DNA of 64,000 nucleotides from Euglena gracilis (GCA_039621445.1 CP154954.1:53952155-54016154); one strand, 5' to 3'; positions 21,185 through 33,240 are shown, counted from the first letter of the stretch. The notes: generated by a model from the sequence alone, not told the origin. Made by a program: numbers and translations.

Positions 21185-21450
21185 AAAATTTCCGGGAACG
21201 GGGCCGGGTTGATGGTGATAATCCGCAGGTTGCACTTCCCAGCGGCGGGGGGGGGGGGAGGTTAGGGCAGAATGGGAATCGGCCAAACAGCCAGGGGGGG
21301 TGGTTGGGGCGGGGTTGACCACACCCGGGAGGTGTGGGGGGGTCAACCCCCCACCAGGCCTTCCCGTTCTGCCCTGGAGAGTTCCTCCCCCCTTTTCCCT
21401 GGCGGTGAGATTCGCTCTTACTCCAGAGAGATGAGAGCCCTCATGCTCTA
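21185..21450. repeat. GATGGTGATAATCCGC repeat
   Basis: Shares GGGATCATGGTGAT-like and TCTTACTCCAGAGAGATGAG blocks with 20330-20440, 25380-25560 and 43110-43260. It contains an inverted GGGGGTGGTTGG/CCACACC pair. Confidence 0.5.
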
Positions 21451-21539
21451 AGTCCAGCACATTGAAATAAAAATAAATAAAATCCCAGATATCAGCACCT
21501 TTTTTCACAGCTGGTCTAAAGGAAAGGTTGAATTTTCTT

Positions 21540-21805
21540 AAGGACCGCCCCCCTTTCAGCCAAAGGGCCGACAAGGGCCGGACTGGGACTTGAACGCGGG
21601 CATAATTAAAAAACCCAAAAAAGACACATTTTTTGATGATTTGGGTGGATGGGCGATGGTCCAAGGATGCCAAGAATCAGTTTTTTCCCGACCTGTTGTC
21701 GCCGAAAAATGCCAAATTTCTTTCCCCATTTTCTTGTATATTTTCATTGAGTGTGCTGGGACAGCGGAGTTTTTTTTATTTATTTCCTTAAGGACCGCCC
21801 TGCTT
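21540..21805 (+). repeat. Intron repeat, subfamily B, copy 1
   Basis: Contains CTGGGACTTGAACG, TGATTTGGGTGGATGG, GATGGTCCAAGGATGCCA and AGTGTGCTGGGACAGCGGAG, then T-rich sequence and CCTTAAGGACCGCCCTG. The same order occurs at 36618-36935 with few changes. Confidence 0.8.
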
Positions 21806-22249
21806 TCACTGTGTGTGACCTCGTCTCATTCCACCAGCCTTTATGTCCAGAACTGTGACGGGCCAAGGCACTGTGGCGTCGAAGGCACTGCACAGATACG
21901 GTGGTGTTTGGGCTGAGCACATGTAGCCCGAAATGTGGAGTGGCTGGGGGAGGAGGTGTGAAAAAACACGAAAGGAAGGAAACAGAAAGGAAGCATCGGA
22001 GGGGTCGAAGATAAAATGACAGGTACCCCACATTCCCAGGTGTTTTTTTGTCTACTCTGCCAAATTTGGAATTTCTTGACCAATTTCAAACATTTCGGCC
22101 CAATCTGGGTCTCACCTTGAAGGATCAAAACAGTGCTAAGAAGCGGTTAAATGCTGAATTTTTGCAAAGTTTGTTTTCCAGAAACAAATCACAAAAAAAT
22201 CCTGTATTTGTTCACACAAGAAAGATACAGACCACCAAACATGGGAACC

Positions 22250-22660
22250 AGAGGGGGGGGGATGAATTCATTTTTTTCCATTTTTGCGCAATTTTTGTGC
22301 ATTTTCTTCAAAATTCCAAAATACACATTTTTATGTATTTTACCCTTTTTTTGTGCATTTTTCCGCTTTTTTTTTTAAAGTGCATTTTTTTTTTGCTTTT
22401 TGTTGCCCTTTTTTCCCCTTGCGAATACCCAATGCTCAGAATTTTTTTTCCATTTTGGCAATTTTTTTTGCATTTTTTTTTGAAATTTGCATTTTCCTCG
22501 TTATTCAAACCACTAAATTTGGTGCCATATTTGCATGCTTTGGGGCAATTTTTGCATTTCTGTGATTTTGCGCTTTTTCTCTCAGAGTTTGATTTTTTTT
22601 GAATTTTTTCTAATTTTCTAAACATTTTATTTGTGCATTTTTTTCGAGGTTGAAATGCTT
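22250..22660. repeat. T-rich low-complexity region
   Basis: Repeated TTTTTTGCATTTTT-like words. The apparent Phe-rich frames are compositional. Confidence 0.6.
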
Positions 22661-22663
22661 TAC

Positions 22664-23278
22664 TCAGTGCACAAAACCCCAATTTTGGACGACTATTTCC
22701 TTGTTTTCTGTGAACTTTGAGCTTTTCACACCAAAATTGAGCGGTGGTCCGTTTTGAGGCCATTTTTTTCCCATTTTACACCACAACGGACAGCAATTCC
22801 CACGGGATGCGCTAGCCCGGCCCGACATCAGGAATTCAATGAAGCATTTGCCACCCAACAGCAGGAGTTTGTATGCCAAATCATCCATTTGCCACTCAAG
22901 ATTAGGAATTTTGCCACTCAAAATTCGCTGTATGATCACCCGTAGGTGCTTTCTGGTGATGCCAATGGGAAATCTCTCTGAGACATTCATTCCCATGTCA
23001 TGAATGGCATGCCATGGAAATGTGTGAACAGCAGCGAGGAGTCTCGTGTTTTGTCGTGTTACGGGGAAAGCGTGGTTCACGGGGGGGGCCAGGACACACT
23101 GTGTCATGTCATGGACACACTGTGTCATGTGCACTGAACAACAGTCCGTGAAGCATTTTGGACTCGGCAAAAGTGCAGCTGACACGGGAGGGGGGGGAAG
23201 GAACGTATGGATGTTTTTACACAAAACCCGGATTTGGTCAGAATGATGGAAAAAACAAGAAAAAAATGAATCAATCAA
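22664..23278 (-). CDS. Possible minus-strand coding fragment
   Basis: A long open minus-strand frame whose middle third looks protein-like: GMNVSERFPIGITRKHLRVI, then LEWQMDDLAYKLLLLGGKCF. The ends are compositional and are probably not coding. No domain is recognised and no partner exon was found. It may be a transposon remnant. Confidence 0.25.
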   Translation of the reverse strand: MIDSFFSCFFHHSDQIRVLCKNIHTFLPPPPVSAALLPSPKCFTDCCSVHMTQCVHDMTQCVLAPPVNHAFPVTRQNTRLLAAVHTFPWHAIHDMGMNVSERFPIGITRKHLRVIIQRILSGKIPNLEWQMDDLAYKLLLLGGKCFIEFLMSGRASASRGNCCPLWCKMGKKWPQNGPPLNFGVKSSKFTENKEIVVQNWGFVH

Positions 23279-23419
23279 AAATCACACGAATGCCCACCAT
23301 GCTGAAAACCCCGGCATGGTGGACACCTTGTTTTACCCCTGTTGCAAAAACAGGGGTACCATTGGACATATTTTGCAAAAACTGACTTTTACACTGGTCA
23401 AGTGTGGGGGGTGTGGGGG

Positions 23420-23630
23420 GGGGGGTGTGGGGTACCCCCATTGGTGGCCGTGGGCCTTGATAATGTGTGTCTGGGCTCCAATTCTTTGCAACAATGGGTG
23501 GTGATAATGGGGGGGGGGCGCCGCCTCCCTCCCCCCCCCGCCGCGGTGGCCGTAGGCCACCGGACCCCCCATTGGCGGCCGTGGGCCTTGATAATGTCTG
23601 TCTGGGCTCCAATTTTCATGAAAACTCAAC
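23420..23630 (+). repeat. Imperfect direct repeat GGCCGTGGGCCTTGATAATG
   Basis: Two copies about 135 bp apart of CCCCATTGG, TGGCCGTGGGCCTTGATAAT and TCTGGGCTCCAATT, separated by G/C tracts. Confidence 0.75.
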
Positions 23631-24529
23631 ATTTTCACGAAAAAAAATCAAAATTTTCAGGCTTTAAGTGCTAGTGGTTTTCAGGAGGGGTGAAAAAAAA
23701 GTCCAAAAAATTGTACCAAATTTTGGCACAGTCAATTTTTATTGACATTTTCTCTCTGTAATTGTAATTGCAATTGTTTTTGGATTTTTAATGGCATTTT
23801 TTTGTCAAACCTTTGAGAAGTTGTGAAAAGTTGGAAAGGTGTGAAAAAATGCGGGTTTGGGGCGGCACACCCAGCGCCAAGCCCACATTGGTCAAGTGTG
23901 GGGGGGGGGTGGGGGGTGGGGGGTAAATGTCTAATGTAGGAGCCAGTTTTGGCAATACCTCCCATTGGACCTCCAGCACACCAGGTTTTGCGCAGTGCTG
24001 AGCTCTTCACCTGCTTGATGGTGCCATGAGCCAGCAGATGTTAGAGGCATGCATTTGCCAGCGGCCTGACTTCCAGGCGGCCTGCAGTTTTGCTCCATTT
24101 CCGAGACATTTTGTGAGCATGGATTTTTTGACCCCCCCAAACAGCCCAAAATGGCATACAATTGTGAAAATACCAAATTCCAAAGGTCAAGGAAAATATT
24201 TTCAACAACCATTAGCTTGGAAAAAGAAAAAACTGAAAGCAAAGAACAAAAGGAAAACACAAACCAAATGGGTAGTGTAAGCATCACAGAACGCCAAAAT
24301 AGGGTGGGTTCTTCAGACAAAAACTTCAGTAAACCAGTTATTAGTCGCGGTCGTGACATGGTCATGGGTGCGCAAGGGGGTTACCCTGATTGCGATTCGC
24401 AGCTGAACAACATAAACCAGTTTCTGTGACGCCAGCCATGTGTCCCCCACGAAGCAAGTGAGGCAGATGAAAGGAACACTGATTGCAGTTGAAAACCATT
24501 ACACCCAACGATCGAATTTTTCGGATTTT

Positions 24530-24715
24530 GTACCGCGTTTTTGCACTTCTGGTCGATTTTTTTTTTGCACTTTATCTCAAAAATGTTTGCACATGGCGCT
24601 AATTTGGTTGCACTTTCTCAAAAACGACTGCACCTTATCCCAAAAATATTTGCCTCCATTCCGAAAAATTTTGCACTTGCATCGGGTGTTTTGCACAGTT
24701 GCACTTTGAAATTTC
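24530..24715 (+). repeat. TTTATCTCAAAAATGTTTGC repeat, copy 2
   Basis: Longer version of 15220-15385, with an extra TTTGGTTGCACTTTCTC block inside. Confidence 0.75.
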
Positions 24716-25132
24716 AATCAGCGTGGCTCTTTTTCCATTGTCCAGTGCAAGGCTCTTTTTTCATTGAGCACGGAGTGCGAATTTTTTCGGAACAAGCGCA
24801 AATTTTTTTGGGGCGCAGTGCACATTTTTGAAACCTTTTTTTTGAGGGCGCCGGGCAAAAATTTTGACAGGTTGGGGCAAAAAAATTTTGCCAGCCGTGG
24901 GCAGCCATTTCAGACGCTAGGTGTACCAGGGAATGGGACTTGAACAAGAAAACCACTGCATAGAAAAAAGCACAGATAAAATGGTGCTGATATGGACTTG
25001 GGTCAAAACTGCGGTGGAACAGGTTCAGATGCAAATTGGCATCGTCCATTTCCCCAGAGTTGTTTATGAAGACCATAAAACCCATCACCAACTGAAGTGA
25101 ACAGACACTGGAAATTCTTGCTTCTTTTGCAG

Positions 25133-25223
25133 ACACTGGAGGAGTTGAAGGTTGGCAAGCTGAAAGCTGTGGATGTTATGCGAGTTTATTGCGCCAGGGC
25201 AAAGTATTGTGGAGAGCAGGGCG
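25133..25223 (+). CDS. FAAH: FAAH-like exon 1 (first recognised)
   Basis: Follows the acceptor TTCTTTTGCAG. It encodes TLEELKVGKLKAVDVMRVYC then ARAKYCGEQ, the N-terminal amidase helix region. The donor is unclear: GT at 25224 would leave phase 1, which does not match the next recognised exon, so a small exon may be missing. Upstream coding exons, including the start codon, were not identified. Confidence 0.75.
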
Positions 25224-25604
25224 GTCCAGGAAGGATTGGGATTGCCTATTTGGGACAGGACAAGACCAGATTAGACCTCAACAACCACCCTGCTGCCAGC
25301 CCCTGCTGGGGGGAGTTGGGGTCAAATGGAGGTGCATTTGGAAAGCCAGGATCCAGCTCATGAGCAAGAAAGAAAATTCGGGGAGGGTCCTGGTGATATT
25401 CCGTGTATTTGTTGCCTGCTCCAGGAGGGGGGGGGAGGAGAAACAGCGCGAAGCCAGAAGATGGGATGAAAGGCACCAAACAAACAGCCACAGCGCGCAG
25501 GGGGGGGAGGCAGGTCAATTAGCTTCTCTCTTACTCCGAAGAGATGAGAGCTCGACCCATTTTTAAGGCATGTATTCAAGATTTTAAAGTCATGGCACAA
25601 AGTG

Positions 25605-25690
25605 AAGCCCCCTTACCACCCCCCCCCCTTACCCCCCCCCCTTACCCACCCCTTACCCACCACCCCTTACCCACCCCTTACCCCAAGTCA
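25605..25690. repeat. CCCCTTACC array
   Basis: Tandem CCCCTTACCC with variable C-tract length. A second array lies at 26035-26155 and the complementary GGGTAGGG type at 28316-28975. Confidence 0.75.
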
Positions 25691-26034
25691 TGTGTTTCGG
25701 ATGCATCATTTTGATGGCAAGCAGTGGGACTCATTGAACTGCTCCATTGCCCAGGGGGGGGGCTCCCCCGGACCCCCCGGCAAAAAAATAAACCTCATCC
25801 TCGTCTCTGGTCGATTTTGAGGGCAAAGAGCGGAACCTATTCAACGAAATGCACAGCACAAGGTTTTTTATGAGGGTGGTGAAGGTGATTGTTTTATCAA
25901 TCCAGGCACCACGGACGGCTTTCGTGTGGCGAAGGGGGGAAGATATGTGTCTACTCATCACCATCGCCGTCACCGTTGTCGCTCTCCGCATCCACCCTGT
26001 TTTGCAACATAATCAACAACATCCCCATACACTT

Positions 26035-26155
26035 CCTCCTCACCCCCCTTACCCCTCTTACCCACCCCTTACCCCCCCCTTACCCCCCCTTACCCACACC
26101 CCTTACCCCTCTTACCCACCCCTTACCCACCCCTTACCCCCCCCTTACCCACACC
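26035..26155. repeat. CCCCTTACCC array, second
   Basis: About twelve CTTACCCCNC units inside the first recognised FAAH intron. Confidence 0.75.
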
Positions 26156-26164
26156 CCATATGTG

Positions 26165-26415
26165 AGATTTTAAGGCATTTTAAGGCATTTCTCAATGGCT
26201 TTTTAAGGCATTCTTTTTAACGCTTTTTGAGGCACCATTCTCCAGGGCGGTGCAAGGGGCTGTTTGGGCATCGAACCAGCATTTTTGATTTTGTGTGTGG
26301 CCCAAAGTTCAAAAGGTCAAAACACAACTTTTTTCTGATGTCGATCATTTTGGCTGAGAGATTTCGAATTTGTCTGAATTGTCTGAATTTGTCTGATTTC
26401 TTGTTCAACCGTGCC
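26165..26415 (+). repeat. Intron repeat, subfamily A, partial copy
   Basis: TTTTAAGGCATTTT words, then GGGCATCGAACCAGC and a TTTTGGCTGAGAGATTTCG block. Confidence 0.5.
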
Positions 26416-26569
26416 CCTGGCCAGCAGAAAACCCGCCCCGTCAAAGCGGCAGTCCACAAAAAGTGCACCCCCCATTTTGATGGTAATTCTGAAGAAAATC
26501 AACAAACATCAGACATTTGGGGGCCACATAGAAGCGCACCCAGTTGGCGAGGGTATTTTTTTTGAACAG

Positions 26570-26709
26570 CAAGGACAGCCCTGATGGAGAGCAGCTAGAT
26601 GTCCTTGCTGAGGAGGATTTTGCTGCGGCATTGAAGGCTGCGGAGCTCGCTGACGAACTTCAACAAGGAGGGAAATTACTCGGACCTCTGCATGGTTTGC
26701 CTTTTTCAG
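26570..26709 (+). CDS. FAAH: FAAH-like exon 2
   Basis: Encodes KDSPDGEQLDVLAEEDFAAA, then LKAAELADELQQGG and GKLLGPLHGLPFS. The GPLHGLP segment is the conserved stretch just before the catalytic lysine in amidase-signature enzymes. The donor is TTTTCAG|GTGTGAG, phase 1. The acceptor is placed after TTGAACAG at 26569, but a later AG is possible. Confidence 0.85.
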
Positions 26710-26984
26710 GTGTGAGCAGCTTCCCATTGTCCAATGCATGTGTGGGAAACAAGGTTTCAAGTTTTTCTTTCCAAGGAAGTGCAGACCCCCCCGGGGGGGG
26801 GCTGCTATGGGAAGGCAGGGGGCAGGGCACTTTCGACCAGGCATTATCATTTTTGAGGCAATTTTTTTTTCAAATAAAATTTGAGTTTTTTTTAAGGCGG
26901 GGTTTTCAGGTTTTTTCAGGTTTTGCAAGGTTTTTTTCAGTTTTTAAAGAATTTTCAGGTGTCTTTTTTTTGTCATGGGTGGTC

Positions 26985-27225
26985 AAAGAGCCATCCAGGC
27001 ATCGAACCAAAGTCGGTCCAGGTTAAAAATCAAAATCATTTTTTTGAGCTTTGAATGGATTTGCCGAGAATTTGCAATTTTTTTTTGCTCAAAATTCAAA
27101 AACATTTCTAGGACCAATTTTTAAAGTGTTTTTTCTAAAGGTTTTTCAAGGGGTTTTCAGGCACTTTGGCCAAAATTTTAAGACGGGGTTTAATTTTTTT
27201 TTTTCAGGTGTTTTCAGGTGCCTGC
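26985..27225 (+). repeat. Intron repeat, subfamily A, copy
   Basis: CCATCCAGGCATCGAACCAA, GTCGGTCCAGG, TTTGCTCAAAATTC, then a TTTTCAGGCACTTTGGCC block and T-rich end. Confidence 0.7.
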
Positions 27226-27479
27226 GTACGACCCCTCCCCCCAGGGGGGCAGGGTTTTTGGGGGTAGTGCTAGAGCACACCTCTGGCGCCAAAGGCACCG
27301 GGAGCCCGAAAATGGCAATTTTCCAGGGAGAATTGGCTTGGACGACAGGCACCGGGGTCCAAAACTGACCCCCCGGGCATGGGTGTAGAAGTGGGGGGTC
27401 GGGGGCCCCCCAAGTTTTTGGAAAGAAAAAGGTTTGAAAAGTGTGTGAATTTACTCGCCACGTGCTTTGTGTTTTTTCA

Positions 27480-28308
27480 ATTTCTCACATAAGACCTCAA
27501 CTTTTCATTGAACTTCTTGGCTGTTTTTGCTGTTGGACATCGCCACCGTCTCGCCGCCCTTTGGGCAGCCAAACAAGTTCAGAAATCATGGGTCGGAGGG
27601 GGCGAAAATCTTCCTTTTTTAATTTTGGGGTTGTTGTTTGTGATTATCTCCACTGCCGCCGCCCTTTGGGTGGTGACAGGAAACACATGTGTCTTGACTT
27701 GGATTCTAAAATTCAAAAATTTAAAAAGCACACCGTGTGTGTTGAAGGATTTGGCTCTCTTTAGGGAAGCTTTTTTGGAAAAATGCATTACTGTCCAGCT
27801 GCCCTTTGGGCAGCAATACCCCCCCCCCTCAAATTGGCCACCCTCCAGGCACTGTGCGACCCCAAAACGGCCACTCTGGGGGGGGACACTTTGGGGTGTC
27901 AAATTGGCCTTCGGCGCCAAAGGCACCGAAGGAAAATGGCCAGTTTGAGGGGGGGTAAACCAAAAATTTCCAGAATTTTGGGCTTTGGGGGGGGGGGGAC
28001 TTTTTGAGGGGGGGGGGGATGAGAGTAAATTTTTTGTTCCACGCAAAATGGCCTGGAGGGGGCGGATTTTGGGAGTCAACCTCACTACCGTCTCTTTTTT
28101 TTGTGTTTTGCACTTTTTTGAAATCCCAAAACACAAAAGGCATCACTGTCTCTTGCCGTCCATTGGGCGGCTTGAAAGCTTCCAAATTGTGATGGATTTG
28201 TGCCATGATGTCACAACTTTCCACATTTTTTGTCACATTCAGTACCATCTTTCAAAAAAAAAATCGCTACTGTCTCGCCCCCCTTTGGGTGGCAAAAAAA
28301 ACACATAT
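27480..28308 (-). repeat. Hairpin-module repeat, copy 3 (inverted), with a MITE inside
   Basis: Inverted copy of the 1-940 and 2845-3425 repeat. Five GCCGCCCTTTGGGCGGC-like palindromes are preceded by ACCGTCTC or a variant (27547, 27655, 27790, 28148, 28270), and CAAAACACAAAAGGCATC matches the shared block. A copy of the CCCTCAAATTGGCCA MITE is inserted or included at 27818-27960. Confidence 0.75.
27818..27960 (+). mobile_element. MITE-like element CCCCCTCAAATTGGCCA, copy 3
   Basis: Starts CCCCCCTCAAATTGGCCA and ends TGGCCAGTTTGAGGGGGGG. The core is GGCGCCAAAGGCACC. Confidence 0.65.
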
Positions 28309-30341
28309 GGCACGAACCCGGGTGAGGGTAGGGGGGTAGGGTAGGGGGGGTAGGGGGGGGGTAGGGGGGGGGTAGGGGGGGTGGGGGGGTAGGGTAGGGG
28401 TAGGGGGGGGTAGGGGGGGGCAAGGGGGGGGTAGGGTAGGGGGTAGGGGGGGTAGGGGGGGGGGGAGGGGGGGGGCAAGGGGGGGGGGGGTAGGGGGGGG
28501 TAGGGGGGGGTAGGGGGGGGTAGGGGGGTAGGGGGTAGGGGGGGTAGGGTAGGGGGTAGGGGGGGGGTAGGGGGGTAGGGTAGGGGGTAGGGAGGGGGGG
28601 GTAGGGGGGGGGGGGCAAGGGGGGTAGGGTAGGGGGTAGGGGGGGTAGGGGGGGGTAGGGGGGGGCAAGGGGGGGGGTGTCGGGGGGGGTAGGCAGGGGG
28701 TGGGGGGGGTAGGGGGGGGTAGGGGGGGTAGGGGGGGTAGGGAGGGGGGGGTAGGGGGGGTAGGGTAGGGTAGGGGGTAGGGGGGGTAGGGGGGGGGCAA
28801 GGGGGGGGTAGGGGGGGGTAGGGTAGGGGGTAGGGGGGGTAGGGGGGGGCAAGGGGGGGGGGTAGGGGGGGGGGTAGGGTAGGGGGTAGGGGGGGGGGAA
28901 GGGGGGGGGTAGGGGGGGGGCAAGGGGGGGGGTTAGGGTAGGGGGTAGGGGGGGGTAGGGGGGGGGGCGTCAAAAAAAGTTTTGTCGAAAGCACCTCAAC
29001 ACCAGTAAAAACCCACCCTAATGGCTATTTGTTAATGAAAGGGATAGGGTTAGGTCGACCAGATAAAACGGGTTTATTTGTTAATGAAAGGGGGTAGGGT
29101 TAGGTCGACTTGCACCCGAGAAGGGGTTGGCGGGTAAAAGGGTTGGCGGATAAAAGGGGTTTATTTTGTTAATGAAAGGGATAGGGTTAGGTCGACTTGC
29201 ACCCGAAAAGGGGTTTATTTTGTTAATGAAAGGGGTAGGGTTAGGTCGACTTGCACCCGAGAAGGGGTTGGCGGATAAAAGGGGTTGGCGGATAAAAGGG
29301 GTTTATTTTGTTAATGAAAGGGATAGGGTTAGGTCGACTTGCACCCGAGAAGAGGTTGGCAGATAAAAGGGGTTTATTTTGTTAATGAAAGGGATAGGGT
29401 TAGGTCGACTTGCACCCGAGAAGGGGTTGGCAGATAAAAGGGGTTTATTTTGTTAATGAAAGGGATAGGGTTAGGTCGACTTGCACCCGAGAAGGGGTTG
29501 GCAGATAAAAGGGGTTTATTTTGTTAATGAAAGGGATAGGGTTAGGTCGACTTGCACCCGAGAAGGGGTTGGCAGATAAAAGGGGTTGGCAGATAAAGGG
29601 GGATTATTTTGTTGATGAAAGGGATAGGGTTAGGTCGACTTGCACCCGAGAAGGGGTTGGCAGATAAAAGGGGTTGGCAGATAAAGGGGGATTATTTTGT
29701 TGATGAAAGGGATAGGGTTAGGTCGACTTGCTCCCGAAAAGGGGTTTATTTTGTTAATGAAAGGGGTAGGGTTAGGTCCCCTTTCACTGTTCCTGTATCC
29801 TTTCACTGTTCCCCTTTCACTGTTCCTGTATCTGCCAACCCCTTTTGTCTGCCAACCCCTTCTCGGGTGCAAGTCGACCTAACCCTATCCCTTTCATTAA
29901 CAAAATAAACCCCTTTTATCCGCCAACCAGGTCGACTTGCACCCGAGAAGGGGTTGGCGGATAAAAGGGGTTGGCGGATAAAAACGTTCGAGGAGGCTCT
30001 AGAGCCTCCTCCTACGGAACCTCCTCCTACCGTAACCCTCCGGGGAGGGGGGGGCAAGGGGGGGTAGGGGGGGTGGGGGGGGGTAAGTGGGGGGGTAGGG
30101 GGGGTAGGGGGGGGGTAGGGGGGGTTATGGGGGGGGTAGGGGGGGTAGGGTAGGGGGTAGGGTAGGGGGTAGGGGGGGGGTAGGGGGGGGGGCAAGGGGG
30201 GGTAGGGGGGGGTGGGTAGGGGGTGGGTAGGGGGTGGGTAGGGGGTGGGTAGGGGGGGGGTAGGGGGGGGGTAGGGGGGTAGGGGTAGGGTAGGGGGTAG
30301 GGGGGGGTAGGGGGGGGTAGGGGTCCCGGGTTCGTGCCATG
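28309..30341. repeat. 2-kb satellite block bounded by GGCACGAACCCGGG
   Basis: GGCACGAACCCGGG at 28309 is mirrored by CCCGGGTTCGTGCC near 30328. Inside are a 650-bp (GTAGGGGGG)n tract (28320-28970), a 71-bp tandem satellite (29040-29790), an inverted part unit, and a second GTAGGGGG tract (30045-30330). The block ends 114 bp before FAAH exon 3. Long Pro-rich frames here come only from the G tracts. Confidence 0.8.
29040..29990 (+). repeat. 71/88-bp tandem satellite
   Basis: Units carry GGGTTAGGTCGACTTGCACC, GAGAAGGGGTTGGCAGATAA and TTTATTTTGTTAATGAAAGG. GTCGAC recurs at 29333, 29404, 29475 and 29546 (spacing 71), then 29634 and 29722 (spacing 88). The longer spacing duplicates the 17-bp GGGTTGGCAGATAAAAG module. 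From about 29840 to 29930 the unit is inverted. Confidence 0.9.
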
Positions 30342-30455
30342 TCTCGGATTGCGCACCCCCATTCCTGCATATTTTTGAAACAAGAACCGAGAACGAGGCA
30401 AATTGGGAAAATGTGCACATTGCAGTTATTTCTCCTTTTTTTCCTTTCTATGCAG

Positions 30456-30619
30456 TGAAAGACAGTGTGGACATGAAAGGAAAGGATTCTACGTGCGGGG
30501 TGATCGCCCGGACTTTCAAGCCCTCCACAGAAGACGCTGCTTTGGTCGCCTTGCTGCGCAAGCAAGGGGCAATTCCTTTTGTCCGCACTAATGTGCCGCA
30601 ATGCTTGATGCTGCCTGAG
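30456..30619 (+). CDS. FAAH: FAAH-like exon 3 with catalytic lysine
   Basis: After acceptor CTATGCAG. With the G from exon 2 it reads VKDSVDMKGKDSTCG, then EDAALVALLRKQGAIPFVRT and NVPQCLMLPE. The Lys of VKDS corresponds to the catalytic lysine of the Ser-Ser-Lys triad, and NVPQ is a family signature. The donor is GAG|GTCCAT, phase 0. The 164-bp length fits phase 1 in and 0 out. Confidence 0.93.
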
Positions 30620-31564
30620 GTCCATCTGCCCTTCAATCACCTCCAAAAAAAATTGAAATGAAAGTGGAATGAAAGCGAATGGTCCCAAGGAAACATTTTT
30701 ATTCCTCCTCTTTAAAGTTGAGGTTCAAGCCACAGTAAACTTGCACATTTTACACACTTCCCATTTTAAGTGCACAGGTGCGCACACTATTGGACCGTTT
30801 GGACGCCTTGGACCCTCAGGGGTGTGGCACTTATTTCTGGCACTACCCGAAGGAACATTGAAAATTGGCTTTTGGAAGGTTTTTTGGACTTCACTTTCGG
30901 GCCCTCGGGGATGTGACATTTATTTGGTCACTGTGAATCGTTTGAGCAACGCGCACTTAAATGGGGGGTTTTGCGCATTTGGAATGGAGAAGATGTTTAT
31001 CTCAAAACCGGATCTTCCAACCTGTGTTGCAGGCTTTTCCGTTCTTGATTGGTAGTTGACCTGATGGTGGGGGGGATCGGGGGGGGGGGGTTATGTCGAT
31101 GTCCGGAGAATCCCTGAAACCCCAGAGAAAAAAACGTCGTGGTCAAATCGCAAAGTTGGCCTTCTGAACTGTTTGACTTTTTGACTTGGAGAAAAAACTT
31201 AGGAGAAAATGAGGACAACCGCCAGATGGAATCTTTTTCGTGCCGCGTTTGTTTTACTTTGTGGGGTAAGGTTGTATTTTCTATAGTTTTCCCCAGAACT
31301 TCCCAGGGGACCTGAAATGGTTCCAGGGTTTGAAAGCCTTCTTGCGGGTGATGGCGAGGGGTTGTAGTTGGCTGGGTTTTCAAGAAAAAGAAGCAGAAGG
31401 TGCGGAGTTGGATTGGGGTCTGGCCCCGGAACCCCCCAGGGGGTCTTGCTGAATCAAAGCAAGCCTGATGTGAGCCTCTTATTGTTTTGTTTCACTTGCA
31501 AGCAGTTTTTCTTCCAATCTTCATTTGCAAATGTGAGGCATTTCAACATTTTTTTTAAGATTGT

Positions 31565-31850
31565 GTTTGGTCCAAGGGCCATCCGGGCATCGAACGTGGT
31601 CCAAAATAAAAAAAAAGCGAATCCCTATTTTTTCGAGTTTGGGTTGAGAGACAATGTTCCAACGATGCCATCGATCATTTTTTACCCTGGAGTTGATTTT
31701 ATTTGGTATGATTTTGCGATTTCATTTGGTTAGAGAAAGCATTTGCCAGAATGGTAAGAATGGTAATTTTAAGGTATTTTAAGGTATTTTGGCCTTTTTT
31801 TTTGGCATTTTTCAGGGTTTTTGGAGGTTTTTTAAGGTTTCTTAAGAAAA
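31565..31850 (+). repeat. Intron repeat, subfamily A, copy
   Basis: GGGCCATCCGGGCATCGAAC, GTGGTCCAAAAT, ACAATGTTCCAACGATGCCA and a TTTTAAGG-rich end. Confidence 0.65.
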
Positions 31851-32426
31851 AAAAATGTCTGGCGACCTTACCGGGGAGGGGAGGTCCAGGGAGGGGAGGT
31901 CCAGTTTTCAGCTGGGTTGTGGAATGCATTTTTCCTTTGTTTTTTCCTTTTTTTTCTTCAGTCTGGCAAATTTTAGTTGGGTCCCCCCAGATATTTCCTG
32001 TGGGACACACAAATCCAGAGAGGGATCAATCCAGAGGGGGACCATCCAGAGAGGGGGCAATCCAGAGACCCGAGAATAGGTTTTGGCACGAAGCGCCATG
32101 AAATTTTTGGGAATGCCCCTAACCATCCCTAACCAGATTTTTTTGGCAGGGTACCCCATGGGGTCCTTAAAAAAGCCTGACTGGTATCAATTGGTTTGAG
32201 TCCGAAGCTATGGAGGAATTGTTGCAGTTCTGCTTCATTCCCACTTCTTGAGACAAAAGAAGACCTTGAATTAATTTTCTATGCCAGGAGAAATGATAAT
32301 GTTCTCTTTATGGGCGAATATGCAGGAAGTTTGACATTGATTCACAAACTTGATTTGATGGTGCTAGCATTGATGGTGTAATTTACCCGCATCATATGAA
32401 GCTCATATCATGCATTTTTCTTGCAG

Positions 32427-32499
32427 TCTGATAACCGTGTGTGGGGTCAAGCGAAGAACCCGTTTGACAAGGCACGAACTCCTGGTGGAAGTTCAGGAG
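32427..32499 (+). CDS. FAAH: FAAH-like exon 4 with GGSSG motif
   Basis: After TTTTTCTTGCAG. It encodes SDNRVWGQAKNPFDKARTPG then GSSG, matching the GQxxNPxxxxxxPGGSSGG segment of FAAH. The serine is the bridging Ser of the catalytic triad. The donor GGAG|GTCATC leaves phase 1, which fits exon 5. Confidence 0.95.
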
Positions 32500-32919
32500 G
32501 TCATCGCTTCCCAGTGCAACTGTGATCAGAGAATTGGTGGCTTTTGCTTCGTTTACTCCATATTCTTTCTGGTTGCTTTGCCACTGCAAATGCAAATGCC
32601 CTGAGCCCTGCCTGAAGGAATTGTTTGCGATTTTGGATGCAAGTTCAGCGGCAGAGGATCCGGGGGGGGGGTTCCCACTTCGTTAAAAGTTCAACCAACT
32701 ATTTCGGTTTGAGCCAAACTTGAAACCCAACCCTGATCCTAACCCTAACCCTATTCCTGGCCCCAACTTTCCCAGAACTCTTCCCCCAAACCTGGAGAGA
32801 AATGGTTTTTTTGCCTCAAGGAGTGGGCCCACCGGGTCCCACTGGTTCAAGGCTGCCGTTCATTCTGTATCCACATGTTTCAAACAGGCAAAGGACCACG
32901 CGGGTGGGGGGGGGGGGGC

Positions 32920-33240
32920 TGCAGCCAGTCCAAAATAGACCAGTGAAATTTTTATGGACCTGCCCTTGAGGGGCTTTGCTAGGGGCCGCAGCTGGTGGAA
33001 ATTTTTTCTGACGAATGCTTTGGATAATTTTTGAATTTGAATTCTTGCCGGAAAATGCCCCCAGGAGTGCCCCCTGTTTTGGCATTTTTAGAAACAAATC
33101 TAGATAAAAAGACACGTTGAAAACCCCGTAATCACATCGGTGCAAAGGGCTAGAGGAAAATTTTTCCAGTCGGGGTCTCTGGGAACCCTGACCGTTCGCA
33201 AGCAAAAGCCGGGGTTCGGAAGCAAAAGCCTGGTTCCAAC
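32920..33240 (+). repeat. Degenerate relative of the 8050-8520 repeat
   Basis: Shares CAGCCAGTCCAAA, TTTTTCCAGTC and AGCAAAAGCC words with the earlier repeat. It lies in the intron before exon 5. Confidence 0.4.
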